Shown: positions 1 through 8,350, numbered from the stretch's first letter. The stretch is DNA of 33,354 bases from Bacteroidota bacterium (GCA_024640885.1 JAHEEC010000042.1:1-33354); one strand, 5' to 3'. Notes: a model not told the origin generated them from the sequence alone. Program-made: numbers and translations.

Positions 1-200
1 CCCCTCAGCGCATCGTCCAGTTCTGCAGCGATGACCGCTGCTTCGAGGGTTGTGTGGTCGGGACTTCCTATAATAATGTCCAACACGGTGTTTTGTGAAA
101 AGGTCAAACTTGTCAGCATGACCATCAACATCGCCATCATTGATTTACTAATTAAGCTCAACGAATTTGTAATTTTCCTAATGTGTAATCTTGGTTTCAT
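1..200 (-). CDS. Secreted fasciclin (FAS1) domain protein, 5' part only
   Basis: This is the N-terminal part of a gene that runs off the left edge. Reading from the ATG at 200 gives about 66 residues. A basic start and a hydrophobic stretch (MMAMLMVMLTSLTFS) form a signal peptide ending near SQN. The segment that follows, TVLDIIIGSPDHTTLEAAV, then AAELDDAL, is the characteristic opening of a FAS1 domain. FAS1 proteins are secreted or surface adhesion-type proteins; no enzymatic role is expected. The ATG at 200 was chosen because it puts positive charges before the hydrophobic core; the internal Met codons at about residues 21-22 are alternatives. The gene is divergent from the DUF3109 gene, and paired inverted repeats (209-284) lie directly upstream. 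Domain number and the 3' end cannot be seen. Confidence 0.82.
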   Translation of the reverse strand, partial: MKPRLHIRKITNSLSLISKSMMAMLMVMLTSLTFSQNTVLDIIIGSPDHTTLEAAVIAAELDDALR

Positions 201-208
201 GACTGTTA

Positions 209-284
209 TGTTTAAAGATTAATATTAAACGTTAAACAGAAATCAGTGAATAATGTTTAAAAATTAACATCCAATGGTTAAACA
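209..284. promoter_or_regulatory. Two TGTTTAA/TTAAACA inverted-repeat sites upstream of the FAS1 gene
   Basis: Two near-identical arrangements are visible. Site A has TGTTTAA at 209-215 and TTAAACA at 232-238, 16 bp apart. Site B has TGTTTAA at 254-260 and TTAAACA at 278-284, 17 bp apart. The left arms share an extended context (TGTTTAAA then ATTAA) and their starts are 45 bp apart. Site A begins 9 bp before the FAS1 start codon and both lie in the divergent intergenic region, so they look like paired operators for a dimeric regulator. Which regulator binds is unknown. Confidence 0.5.
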
Positions 285-416
285 AATATATTTTTATCAC
301 TGACTATTAGGCATTAATAAAAATGGTGTTTGATACCGATTTAACAAATCAGATGTTATGAAATAGGGCATGGAGAACCACATTTTTTCGCACTTTTGTT
401 ATTTAAGCACATCCGT

Positions 417-995
417 ATGATTCAGATTGGAGACAAGGTTGTCAGCAGGGAGTTATTTGAGAATCATTTTATATGCCACCTGGAGAAATGCGAGGGGAAC
501 TGTTGCGTCTTTGGAGATTCAGGGGCCCCACTTGAAGATGGTGAAGTACTGCTCATTGATGAGTTCCTGAACAGCATCAAACCTTATTTAAGAGCTGAAG
601 GGCTCAGGGCAGTCAACGAAAAGGGTGGTTGGGAGATTGACAGTGACGGAGATAAAGTGACACCGCTGGTGGGTTGGGATGAGTGTGCTTTCACACTTTT
701 TGAGGACGGCATTGCACGATGTGCCATTGAGAAGGCCTATGAAGATGGTTCCATCCCTTTTCAAAAGCCAATATCATGCCACCTCTATCCAATAAGGGTC
801 TCCAGGTTAAAAAGCGGAATCGCCTTAAATTATCACCGGTGGAGCATCTGTGAACCGGCGCGCCTCCTTGGAAAGAAGGAGGGGATTCCAGTTTTCAGAT
901 TTTTGAGGGAGCCCATCACCAGGGTATATGGACCACAGTTCTACAGTGAGCTTGAAATAGTCTATAAAGAAATAATTGAATCATCTGATAAATGA
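417..995 (+). CDS. DUF3109 family cysteine-rich protein
   Basis: A 192-residue protein of the DUF3109 family, common in Bacteroidota. The start at 417 (MIQIGDKVVS) fits the usual family N-terminus; the reading frame also extends upstream to a TTG at 396, which is less likely. Cysteines are clustered: C20, C25, C29 and C30 in the N-terminal block (ICHLEKCEGNCC), followed by single cysteines in DECAFT, ARCAIE, ISCHLYP and SICEPA. Eight conserved-looking cysteines suggest a metal or Fe-S site, but this is inference and the family has no firmly assigned biochemical role that I know of. There is no signal peptide, so it is probably cytoplasmic. The M20 peptidase follows after 33 bp in the same direction and may be co-transcribed. 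Confidence 0.85.
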   Translation: MIQIGDKVVSRELFENHFICHLEKCEGNCCVFGDSGAPLEDGEVLLIDEFLNSIKPYLRAEGLRAVNEKGGWEIDSDGDKVTPLVGWDECAFTLFEDGIARCAIEKAYEDGSIPFQKPISCHLYPIRVSRLKSGIALNYHRWSICEPARLLGKKEGIPVFRFLREPITRVYGPQFYSELEIVYKEIIESSDK

Positions 996-1028
996 ATACG
1001 GTCAATCTATAAAACATAGTGGAACATC

Positions 1029-2399
1029 ATGGAAACAATTAAAAATTACGTAGAATCCCACAAAGCAAGATTTCTTGAAGAACTATTTGAACTGATCAGG
1101 ATCCCGTCCATAAGTGCCATCAAGGAGCATTCGGATGACATGAGGAAAGCAGCTGAACTACTGAAAGATTCCCTGATTAAGGCCGGGGCCGATCAAGCAG
1201 AAGTGAAATCGACTTCAGGGTGGCCGGTTGTCTATGGTTATAAAATGATCGACGAATCCTTACCGACTGTGCTGGTCTACGGACATTATGACGTTCAACC
1301 GGTTGAACCTCTTGATCTGTGGGATTCTCCTCCTTTTGAACCGGAGGTCAGGGATGGAAAGATCTTTGCCAGGGGTGCGGATGATGATAAGGGTCAACTA
1401 TTCATGCACCTGAAGGCATTTGAATTAATGAACCGCACAGGGACACTGGCCTGCAATGTGAAGTTTATGATTGAAGGAGAAGAGGAAATCGGCTCACCAA
1501 ACCTTAAGGAATTTTGCAGGCAGCACAAAGAGATGCTCAAGGCTGATATCATACTCATTTCAGATACCACAATGATTGCCCAAGATATTCCTTCGATCAC
1601 TGTCGGATTGAGGGGACTCAGTTACCTGGAGGTGGAGATGACCGGACCAAACCGTGACCTTCATTCGGGTCTGTATGGTGGCGCAGTGGGCAACCCGGCC
1701 AATCTTCTGGCAAAAATGATCGCCTCACTCACCGATGAAAACAATCACATTACCATTCCAGGTTTTTACGATGATGTGGTTGAAGTTTCCGGAAACGAGC
1801 GCGCAGAAATGGCCAAAGCTCCTTTCAGACTGGAGGATTACAAAAAGGCACTCGATATTACCGAGGTAACTGGCGAAAAAGGGTATTCAACCAATGAGCG
1901 TACCGGAATCCGCCCAAGCCTTGATGTAAATGGAATCTGGTCGGGTTACACCGGTGAGGGAGCCAAAACAGTGCTGCCTTCAAAGGCCCATGCAAAGATC
2001 TCCATGCGTCTTGTTCCCAATCAGGAGTCGAAAAAGATAGATGCACTGTTCATTGATCATTTTATGAAAAACGCGCCGGAAGGAACAAAAGTGAAGGTGA
2101 AGAGCCTGCACGGCGGACAGGGATATGTGACGCCCATAAATTTTCCTGCCTACAGGGCGGCAAGCAATGCCATTGAACAGAGTTTCGGAAAGAAGCCCAT
2201 CCCGGTCAGAAGCGGAGGGAGCATCCCCATTGTGTCAGATTTCGAAGAGGTCCTCGGAATTAAATCCATCTTAATGGGCTTTGGGTTGGACAGTGATGCC
2301 ATACATTCACCCAACGAAAATTACCCGCTTTTCAATTTCTACAAAGGGATCGAAACAATTCCCCTATTCTACCGGTTTTTTGCCTCAGAGATGAAATAG
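1029..2399 (+). CDS. M20 family metallo-dipeptidase
   Basis: A 456-residue zinc peptidase of the M20 family, subgroup of cytosolic/carnosinase-like dipeptidases. It should hydrolyse dipeptides or related N-acyl amino acids in the cytoplasm. Visible motifs in order are YGHYDVQP (metal ligand H86 with D88), ARGADDDKG (bridging metal ligand about D119), EGEEEIGS (general base about E152 and metal ligand E153), SDTTM (further metal ligand), a central dimerisation segment containing DLHSGLYGG, and a C-terminal IHSPNE with the last His ligand. Length is normal for the family and no active-site residue appears to be missing. The absence of a signal peptide argues against a secreted enzyme. Exact substrate cannot be read from sequence. 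It lies 33 bp after the DUF3109 gene and is followed by a 336-bp non-coding stretch. Confidence 0.9.
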   Translation: METIKNYVESHKARFLEELFELIRIPSISAIKEHSDDMRKAAELLKDSLIKAGADQAEVKSTSGWPVVYGYKMIDESLPTVLVYGHYDVQPVEPLDLWDSPPFEPEVRDGKIFARGADDDKGQLFMHLKAFELMNRTGTLACNVKFMIEGEEEIGSPNLKEFCRQHKEMLKADIILISDTTMIAQDIPSITVGLRGLSYLEVEMTGPNRDLHSGLYGGAVGNPANLLAKMIASLTDENNHITIPGFYDDVVEVSGNERAEMAKAPFRLEDYKKALDITEVTGEKGYSTNERTGIRPSLDVNGIWSGYTGEGAKTVLPSKAHAKISMRLVPNQESKKIDALFIDHFMKNAPEGTKVKVKSLHGGQGYVTPINFPAYRAASNAIEQSFGKKPIPVRSGGSIPIVSDFEEVLGIKSILMGFGLDSDAIHSPNENYPLFNFYKGIETIPLFYRFFASEMK

Positions 2400-2600
2400 C
2401 TCTCGTTTCCAGGTAAAATTGGCCCTGAGAGCATCTCAAAAGAAATACCTTGAGGTTTGAGAGGATTGTTTTATAAGCCAGCTGGCCTGTTCGCCGTGCG
2501 ACCGGGTACCTGGCTTTATAATATCCCAAGGATTAACCTTTGGCAGGAATCGTCTGTGGCAGCCTGGTTTTATTAAAAAACATCAAAAAATCAAACTGAC

Positions 2601-2629
2601 CGTATAAAATTTAGGGTAGTCGTATAAAA
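2601..2629 (+). promoter_or_regulatory. Direct repeat CGTATAAAA x2 upstream of glnN
   Basis: CGTATAAAA occurs at 2601-2609 and again at 2621-2629. The 20-bp period places both copies on about the same face of the helix. The repeats lie about 60-85 bp upstream of the glnN -7 element, a position suited to an activator. An imperfect inverted pair also brackets the promoter: AAAATTTAGGGT at 2606-2617 and ACCCTAATTTT at 2705-2715. The binding protein is unknown. Confidence 0.4.
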
Positions 2630-2687
2630 AATATTAAATAATACATTCTTAGCTATCAAAAATATAGGGGTGTAATTAAATTTAGTA

Positions 2688-2695
2688 TATATTTG
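2688..2695 (+). promoter_or_regulatory. Bacteroidota-type -7 promoter element for glnN
   Basis: TATATTTG matches the Bacteroidota -7 consensus TAnnTTTG and lies 40 bp upstream of the glnN start codon. No TTTG-like -33 element is seen at the expected spacing of about 19-20 bp, which is compatible with an activator-dependent promoter. Confidence 0.5.
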
Positions 2696-2735
2696 CAGCA
2701 ATAAACCCTAATTTTGTACACTTAATACTAAAAAC

Positions 2736-4922
2736 ATGGCCGTTATCAGGTTTAAAGCACTGGAGCAGGTTTATAACAGAAAACCCCTGCATGTCACCCC
2801 GCCTTCAGACAAAACGTCTGACTATTATGCTATTAATGTTTTCGATAAGGTAAAAATGCAACGATACCTTTCGAGGGATGCCTTTAATCATGTCATGGAA
2901 GCCATAGAAAAGGGTACCCCCATCGACAGGAGGAAAGCCGATGCAGTAGCCTCCGGAATGAAAGTATGGGCCATCGAAAGGGGCGCCACACATTATACAC
3001 ACTGGTTTCAACCTCTCACCGGCGGGACCGCAGAAAAGCACGATGCATTTATTCAACCCACTGAATTCGGAGGTGTCGTAGAGTCCTTTTCCTCATCCGC
3101 CCTTGCGCAGCAGGAGCCGGATGCATCTTCCTTTCCGAGTGGAGGTATCAGGAATACATTCGAAGCACGCGGTTATACTGCCTGGGATCCCTCTTCACCA
3201 GCTTTTATTATTGATAACACGCTTAGTATTCCAACAGTATTTATATCCTATACCGGTGATGCCCTCGATCATAAGACCCCATTGTTAAAAGCACTCAATG
3301 TGGTGGATAAGGCGGCCACTGAAGTTTGCCAGTATTTCGATAAAAATGTAACCAAGGTACAGGCCAACCTGGGATGGGAGCAGGAGTACTTCCTGATCGA
3401 TGAGGCGTTGTATTATGCCCGACCGGACCTGGCACTTACGGGACGCACCCTTATGGGACACGCTTCAGCCAAGGATCAGCAACTGGATGACCACTATTTC
3501 GGATCCATCCCCGAGCGTGTCACCGCATTTATGCATGACCTGGAATCAGAAGCTTACAAGCTGGGAATACCGGTTACCACCCGTCATAATGAGGTGGCGC
3601 CCAACCAGTATGAGCTTGCGCCGGTGTTCGAAGAGTGTAACCTGGCTGTGGACCATAACGTTTTGCTTATGGACCTGATGAAGAAGATATCACGGCATCA
3701 CGGATTCAGGGTGTTGTTCCACGAAAAGCCTTTCCAGGCCATCAACGGAACTGGAAAACATAACAACTGGTCCTTGTCAACGGACACCGGGGTGATCCTC
3801 CATAAACCGGGGAAGAATCCCAAATCCAATTTACAATTCCTGACCTTCGTAGTGAATACAATAAAAACCGTATACGACCATCAGGACCTGTTGAGGGCCA
3901 GTATTGCATCTGCATCCAACGCTCACCGGCTGGGAGCAAATGAGGCTCCACCTGCCATCCTCTCCTGTTTTCTGGGAACAGAGGTATCTGCCATGCTTGA
4001 TCAGTTGGAAGAGCAGGTGACCAGCAAAAGGATGACACCGGATGAGAAGACCGCATTAAAGCTGGACATTGGAAAAATCCCTGAAATATTGCTGGACAAT
4101 ACTGACAGGAACCGTACCTCACCTTTTGCCTTCACCGGGAACAGGTTCGAGTTCAGGGCTGTCGGCGGAAGCTGCAATCCTGCCACTCCAATGACAATCC
4201 TGAACGCAGCAGTGGCCGGGCAACTTAGGCAGTTCAAAAAGGATGTGGAGAAACTGGTGGATGGAGGAGTAAAGAAAGATGAAGCGATCTTTCAGGTTCT
4301 TCGTGAATATATCATCGCATCAAAGGCCATCCGTTTTGAAGGAGATAACTATAGTGATGCCTGGAAAAAAGAGGCAGAGAAGCGGGGACTTACCAATGTA
4401 ACTGATGTCCCGGAAGCGCTTTCCGCATACCTGACGGAAAAGTCAAGAAAACTTTTCTCTGATCTGGGTATCTTTACTGAGTCTGAACTGGAAGGAAGGG
4501 TGGAAGTGATGTTTGAACAATATACCAAGAAAATCCAGATCGAGGCACGGGTGCTGGGTGACCTCTCCCTCAACCACATTGTTCCGACGGCTGTGAAATA
4601 TCAAAACAGGTTGATGAAGAATGTGCTGGGATTGAAAGAGATTTATGGAGAGGACTACAAGGGCCTGGCAGGGAACAGGATCGAATTGATCAAAGATATC
4701 TCTGATCATGTGACTGCAATAAAAACTGGAGTCAATGAAATGGTTGAAGCCAGGAAAGTGGCCAATAAAATGACGGACGAAAAGGCGAAAGCAAGGGCTT
4801 ATTCCAAAACCATAGCCCCGTTCCTTAGCTCCATTCGTTACCATATTGATAAATTGGAACTTATTGTGGATGACGAGATCTGGCCATTGCCAAAATACAG
4901 GGAATTGCTCTTCTCAAGCTAG
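2736..4922 (+). CDS. glnN: Glutamine synthetase type III
   Basis: A 728-residue type III glutamine synthetase. It makes glutamine from glutamate, ammonia and ATP in the cytoplasm and is the typical GS of Bacteroidota. The length matches GSIII (about 700-730 residues) rather than GSI (about 470). Visible landmarks are GATHYTHWFQPLTGGTAEKHDAF near residues 80-102, a GGVVESFSSS motif, GWEQEYFLID (glutamate/metal-binding strand), NGTGKHNNWS (ATP/metal region), GANEAPPAI, and NRFEFRAVGG (metal and ammonia-site region). The C-terminal third is the long helical extension specific to GSIII. It is monocistronic: its own -7 element lies 40 bp upstream and a strong terminator begins 24 bp downstream. 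Regulation by nitrogen status is expected for the enzyme, and the phased direct repeats at 2601-2629 are candidate sites. Confidence 0.97.
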   Translation: MAVIRFKALEQVYNRKPLHVTPPSDKTSDYYAINVFDKVKMQRYLSRDAFNHVMEAIEKGTPIDRRKADAVASGMKVWAIERGATHYTHWFQPLTGGTAEKHDAFIQPTEFGGVVESFSSSALAQQEPDASSFPSGGIRNTFEARGYTAWDPSSPAFIIDNTLSIPTVFISYTGDALDHKTPLLKALNVVDKAATEVCQYFDKNVTKVQANLGWEQEYFLIDEALYYARPDLALTGRTLMGHASAKDQQLDDHYFGSIPERVTAFMHDLESEAYKLGIPVTTRHNEVAPNQYELAPVFEECNLAVDHNVLLMDLMKKISRHHGFRVLFHEKPFQAINGTGKHNNWSLSTDTGVILHKPGKNPKSNLQFLTFVVNTIKTVYDHQDLLRASIASASNAHRLGANEAPPAILSCFLGTEVSAMLDQLEEQVTSKRMTPDEKTALKLDIGKIPEILLDNTDRNRTSPFAFTGNRFEFRAVGGSCNPATPMTILNAAVAGQLRQFKKDVEKLVDGGVKKDEAIFQVLREYIIASKAIRFEGDNYSDAWKKEAEKRGLTNVTDVPEALSAYLTEKSRKLFSDLGIFTESELEGRVEVMFEQYTKKIQIEARVLGDLSLNHIVPTAVKYQNRLMKNVLGLKEIYGEDYKGLAGNRIELIKDISDHVTAIKTGVNEMVEARKVANKMTDEKAKARAYSKTIAPFLSSIRYHIDKLELIVDDEIWPLPKYRELLFSS

Positions 4923-4945
4923 CGGTATCCGCAAAGTGAATCAAG

Positions 4946-4972
4946 GCCCTCCGCCAAGCGGGGGGCTTTTTT
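4946..4972 (+). terminator. Rho-independent terminator of glnN
   Basis: GCCCTCCGC (4946-4954) pairs with GCGGGGGGC (4958-4966) through eight Watson-Crick pairs and one G-T pair, with a CAA loop and a run of six T at 4967-4972. It begins 24 bp after the glnN stop codon. Confidence 0.88.
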
Positions 4973-4978
4973 GATTAC

Positions 4979-5040
4979 CCCGGCTCGAAGCCGGGCCCGT
5001 CGGTCTTCCACTGGTACACGCTTTGTGGAATGCCACAAAG
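4979..5040. other. Structured non-coding element with two perfect hairpins
   Basis: After the glnN terminator, CCCGGCT-CGA-AGCCGGG (4979-4995) and CTTTGTGG-AATG-CCACAAAG (5021-5040) form two perfect stems of 7 and 8 bp. The GC-rich sequence continues to about 5110, in contrast to the AT-rich leader of the next gene. The minus strand is open in two frames across it, but neither looks like a recognisable protein. It may be a repeated intergenic element or a small RNA; nothing visible decides between these. Confidence 0.35.
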
Positions 5041-5168
5041 GTTTGCCATCCCGTAATTCCAATAGACACATCACTACCGATTTGGGTCTCAAATAATAAC
5101 CCGGGTGGTTGCGTTTTATAATCATAGAAAAAAAAGGTAATTTTATCCAATTGTAAAAAAGGCATTCA

Positions 5169-7163
5169 ATGAAGCGCAATATCTCGAGACTCATTTCATT
5201 GGTCATGATGGCCACCCTGGTATACTCCCTCCCGGTTGATGCACAGAAAAAACAGAAAGATTCAAGGGCGCAGGCTTCCTTTGATGCGGGGGAGTATTTT
5301 GAAGCCATCGATCTGTATAAAAATGCTTATAACAAAGTAAATGATAAGGATCAGAAGACCACGATCCTCTTCAGGATCGGTGAATGCTACAGGATCCTTG
5401 GAGATGCCAGGTCTGCCGAATTGTGGTATAAAAAAGCTGAAAGGGAAGATTACCAGGACCCCATCATATTTTTGAGGTACGGACAAATGATGCTTATCAA
5501 TGAAAAATATGATGAGGCCCAGGAGCAATTTAAGAAATACCAGGACCTGGTCCCTGATGATCCACGCGGGGGAATCGGAATCGAATCCTGTGAGGCCGCC
5601 ATCGTATGGAAGGATAATCCCACGGGGTATATTGTGGAGAATATGCGTTATTTCAACTCGCGGCAGCGTGATTTTAGCCCTGCATACGTAAATGAAAATT
5701 TTACTGAAGTCCTCTTCACATCCACCCGTGAGGATGCTTCGGGAAATGAGGTACATGGTGCAACGGGACAGAACTTTGCGGATATTTTCGTCTCAACCAT
5801 GGACCGGAAGGGAAAATGGAGTGTGCCGGTCCCGGTGGAGAGTCTAAATTCCGAGTTTGAGGATGGTACACCATGCATGTCCTCTGACTTTTCGATCCTC
5901 TATTTTACCCGTTGTAAAAAGGGAAAGAACCAGCAATTGGGGTGCCAGATCTATAAAGCAAGTTTATCCGGGGGAGACTGGTCTGAGCCGGAAGTTGCCT
6001 TTGAAGCGCTTGGAGATAGCGTTACCACGGCTCACCCTGCAATCTCACCGGATGGCTCCACACTCTATTTTGTATCGGACATGCCCGGTGGACTGGGGGA
6101 GAATGATATCTGGAAAGTTACACGCGACGGTGAAAATGGTGACTGGGGTGACCCTGTGAACATGGGCGAAGAGATCAATACGCCCGGAAATGAACTTTAC
6201 CCCTTTGTCCACAGTGACGGCACGCTCTATTTTTCATCGGATAGCAGGATCGGCCTTGGGGGATTGGACATCTATAAGGCAACCATTGATGAGACCGGCA
6301 GCTGGGTGCTTGAAAACATGAAGCCCCCGATCAACTCACCCGAGGATGATTTTGGAATTGTTTTCGAGACCGAGGAAGAAAGGGGATTTTTCAGCTCCTC
6401 CAGGAAGGGCAGGGGGAATGACGATATTTTTTCATTTGTGCTGCCTCCACTGGAATTTTCCGTGAACGGTCTCGTGAAGGATGAACGAAATGATCAGATC
6501 CTTCCGGGATCAAAGGTCAAGTCAGTGGGCAGCGACGGAATCACTGTGGAGACCACTACCGGAGAAGAGGGCAGTTTCAGATTCATGCTCAAGCCGGGAA
6601 CTGACTATGTATTTATTGCAAGTCAGCCTGGCTACCTGAATGGCAAAGAGAGGGAATCAACCAGGGGCCTTGATCAAAGCAGGGATTTTGAAGTGACCAT
6701 TTACCTGGCTTCAGTCACCCAGGTGATCGAACTCCCGAACATTTTTTACGATTTTGCCAAATGGGACCTGAGACCCGAATCCATGGTTTCGCTGGACAAC
6801 CTGGTTGAAACCCTGGATGATAACCCCAATGTGACCATTGAGCTGATGTCGCATACCGACTCCAGGGGTACGCCGGCGGATAACATTGAACTTTCCCAGA
6901 AACGGGCACAGTCAGTGGTGGATTACCTGATCTCGAAAGGAATTGCCCCGGATAGGCTGCAGGCGAGGGGATATGGGGAGTCCCAACCCAAAGTGGTGGA
7001 TGAAAAGGTGATTGCCCAGTATGATTTTCTGGAGTCCGGTCAGGTGCTGACGGAAAGCTTTATCAATCAACTGGAGAGCCCCGAGTTAAAGGAGAAAGCC
7101 CACCAGGTGAACAGGCGGACCGAATTCAGGGTGCTTTCTACAGAGTATATTCCGCAAAACTAA
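5169..7163 (+). CDS. PorE-like protein: TPR, PD40 propeller, carboxypeptidase-regulatory and OmpA domains
   Basis: A 664-residue exported protein. Residues 1-26 form a signal peptide ending in VDAQ. TPR-like helices follow (about 34-145). About five PD40/WD40-like strands are visible (DFSPAYV, DGTPCMSS, HPAISPDG, LYPFVHSDG and DDIFSF segments, about 165-425). A carboxypeptidase-regulatory beta domain spans about 430-510, and a C-terminal OmpA domain (about 520-660) contains HTDSRGTPADN and LSQKRAQSVVDYL, with the Asp and Arg that bind peptidoglycan. This order and length match PorE of the type IX secretion system, which anchors the machine to peptidoglycan in the periplasm. Assignment to T9SS is inference, because no other Por gene is in the window and paralogues with the same layout exist. 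A short insertion (VDEKVIAQYDFLESG) lies within the OmpA domain. purM starts 5 bp downstream. Confidence 0.82.
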   Translation: MKRNISRLISLVMMATLVYSLPVDAQKKQKDSRAQASFDAGEYFEAIDLYKNAYNKVNDKDQKTTILFRIGECYRILGDARSAELWYKKAEREDYQDPIIFLRYGQMMLINEKYDEAQEQFKKYQDLVPDDPRGGIGIESCEAAIVWKDNPTGYIVENMRYFNSRQRDFSPAYVNENFTEVLFTSTREDASGNEVHGATGQNFADIFVSTMDRKGKWSVPVPVESLNSEFEDGTPCMSSDFSILYFTRCKKGKNQQLGCQIYKASLSGGDWSEPEVAFEALGDSVTTAHPAISPDGSTLYFVSDMPGGLGENDIWKVTRDGENGDWGDPVNMGEEINTPGNELYPFVHSDGTLYFSSDSRIGLGGLDIYKATIDETGSWVLENMKPPINSPEDDFGIVFETEEERGFFSSSRKGRGNDDIFSFVLPPLEFSVNGLVKDERNDQILPGSKVKSVGSDGITVETTTGEEGSFRFMLKPGTDYVFIASQPGYLNGKERESTRGLDQSRDFEVTIYLASVTQVIELPNIFYDFAKWDLRPESMVSLDNLVETLDDNPNVTIELMSHTDSRGTPADNIELSQKRAQSVVDYLISKGIAPDRLQARGYGESQPKVVDEKVIAQYDFLESGQVLTESFINQLESPELKEKAHQVNRRTEFRVLSTEYIPQN

Positions 7164-7168
7164 CTTCA

Positions 7169-8335
7169 ATGGGCCAGGCTTCCCGGTACCTTCAGCGAGG
7201 CGTCTCCTCCGGTAAGGAGGATGTCCACAAGGCCATTAGCCGGGTGGACAAGGGACTGTTCCCGAATGCATTCTGCAAGGTCATCCCGGATATATTAACC
7301 GGTGATCCTGACCACTGCCTGGTAATGCACGCCGACGGGGCCGGGACTAAATCTTCCCTCGCATATGTCTATTGGAAGGAAACCGGGGATATCTCCGTTT
7401 GGAGAGGAATTGCCCAGGATGCCATCGTGATGAACCTGGACGATCTTTTATGTGTGGGGATAACCGGCGATATACTGCTTTCTTCAACCATCGGACGCAA
7501 CAAGAACCTGGTCCCGGGTGAGGTGATCTCTGCCCTCATCAGTGGTACGGAGGAGTTGCTGGAGCAACTGCGTAACCTGGGTGTTCCCATATACAGTGCA
7601 GGAGGGGAGACAGCTGACGTGGGAGACCTGGTCCGGACCATCATCGTGGATTCGACCGTTGTGGCACGTTCCAGACGCAAGGATATTATTGAGAACCGGC
7701 TGGCCCCAGGAAATGTGATCGTTGGACTTTCTTCAACGGGCATGGCCATCTATGAAGGATCCTATAATGGAGGAATGGGAAGCAACGGACTCACCTCTGC
7801 CAGGCATGATGTCTTCGGGAGCTATCTTGCAAGGAAATACCCGGAGAGCTTTGATCCGGGCATGGCCGCCACCCTGGCCTATTCGGGAAGTAAGAAACTC
7901 ACAGATTCAATTGAAGGATTGGGACTTGATGCGGGAAAATTGCTCCTTTCGCCCACCCGAACCTATGCGCCTGTGATCCGCGAAATACTGGGAATGTACC
8001 GACCACAAATCAGCGGAATGATCCATTGTTCAGGAGGTGCACAGACTAAAGTGCTCCATTTCGCGGACAAAGTACATATCATCAAGGATGATCTGTTCCC
8101 TGTTCCACCGCTCTTCAGAATCATACAGGAGGAATCCGGAACAGACTGGAGAGAGATGTACCAGGTTTTTAATATGGGACACCGTTTCGAAATTTACACC
8201 GATCCCAAATCAGCAGGAGGTATCATAGAAATGGCTGGAAAATTTGGGATCGAAGCGAAAATTGTGGGAAGGTGTGAGCCCTCGGATCATAAGAAGCTTA
8301 CAATTAAAGGGGAACAGGGAGTTTATGAATATTAA
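7169..8335 (+). CDS. purM: Phosphoribosylformylglycinamidine cyclo-ligase (AIR synthetase)
   Basis: A 388-residue PurM enzyme. It closes the imidazole ring of FGAM, using ATP, to give AIR in de novo purine synthesis. The early MHADGAGTKSSLAY segment, AQDAIVMNLDDLLCVG and AGGETADVGD match the PurM/ThiL-type N-terminal dimer domain, and GLSSTGMAIYEGSYNGGMGSNG provides the glycine-rich nucleotide/phosphate region. The C-terminal GAQTKVLHFADKVHI and VFNMGHRFEIYTD correspond to the second alpha/beta domain. The protein is longer than the E. coli enzyme (about 345) but fits the form usual in Bacteroidota. It begins 5 bp after the PorE-like gene and is 15 bp before prfA, so it is almost certainly cotranscribed with both. 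The order purM-prfA-pyrF is common in the phylum. Confidence 0.93.
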   Translation: MGQASRYLQRGVSSGKEDVHKAISRVDKGLFPNAFCKVIPDILTGDPDHCLVMHADGAGTKSSLAYVYWKETGDISVWRGIAQDAIVMNLDDLLCVGITGDILLSSTIGRNKNLVPGEVISALISGTEELLEQLRNLGVPIYSAGGETADVGDLVRTIIVDSTVVARSRRKDIIENRLAPGNVIVGLSSTGMAIYEGSYNGGMGSNGLTSARHDVFGSYLARKYPESFDPGMAATLAYSGSKKLTDSIEGLGLDAGKLLLSPTRTYAPVIREILGMYRPQISGMIHCSGGAQTKVLHFADKVHIIKDDLFPVPPLFRIIQEESGTDWREMYQVFNMGHRFEIYTDPKSAGGIIEMAGKFGIEAKIVGRCEPSDHKKLTIKGEQGVYEY

Positions 8336-8350
8336 GGATAATATGGGATC

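Larger units (their letters stand above)
2400..2735. other. Intergenic region between M20 peptidase and glnN, with a long imperfect hairpin
   Basis: No gene was seen here. At 2471-2481 TTATAAGCCAG is matched by CTGGCTTTATAA at 2510-2521, which folds as an 11-bp stem with one bulged T around a GC-rich loop. A small palindrome GCCAGCTGGC lies at 2477-2486. No T-run follows, so it is not a classical terminator. The right half is AT-rich and carries the candidate glnN control sequences listed separately. Confidence 0.5.

Noticed and set aside
4975..5000. T-arm-like GCTTCGAGC sequence on the minus strand suggesting a tRNA end
   Set aside because: The loop register does not fit a T loop and no acceptor, D or anticodon arm can be found at the right distances.
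4919..5308. 129-codon minus-strand frame across the glnN/porE intergenic region
   Set aside because: It runs through a terminator and the signal-peptide region of the next gene, ends in low-complexity Arg/Pro/Gly sequence, and an overlapping second frame is also open, which indicates base composition and not coding.
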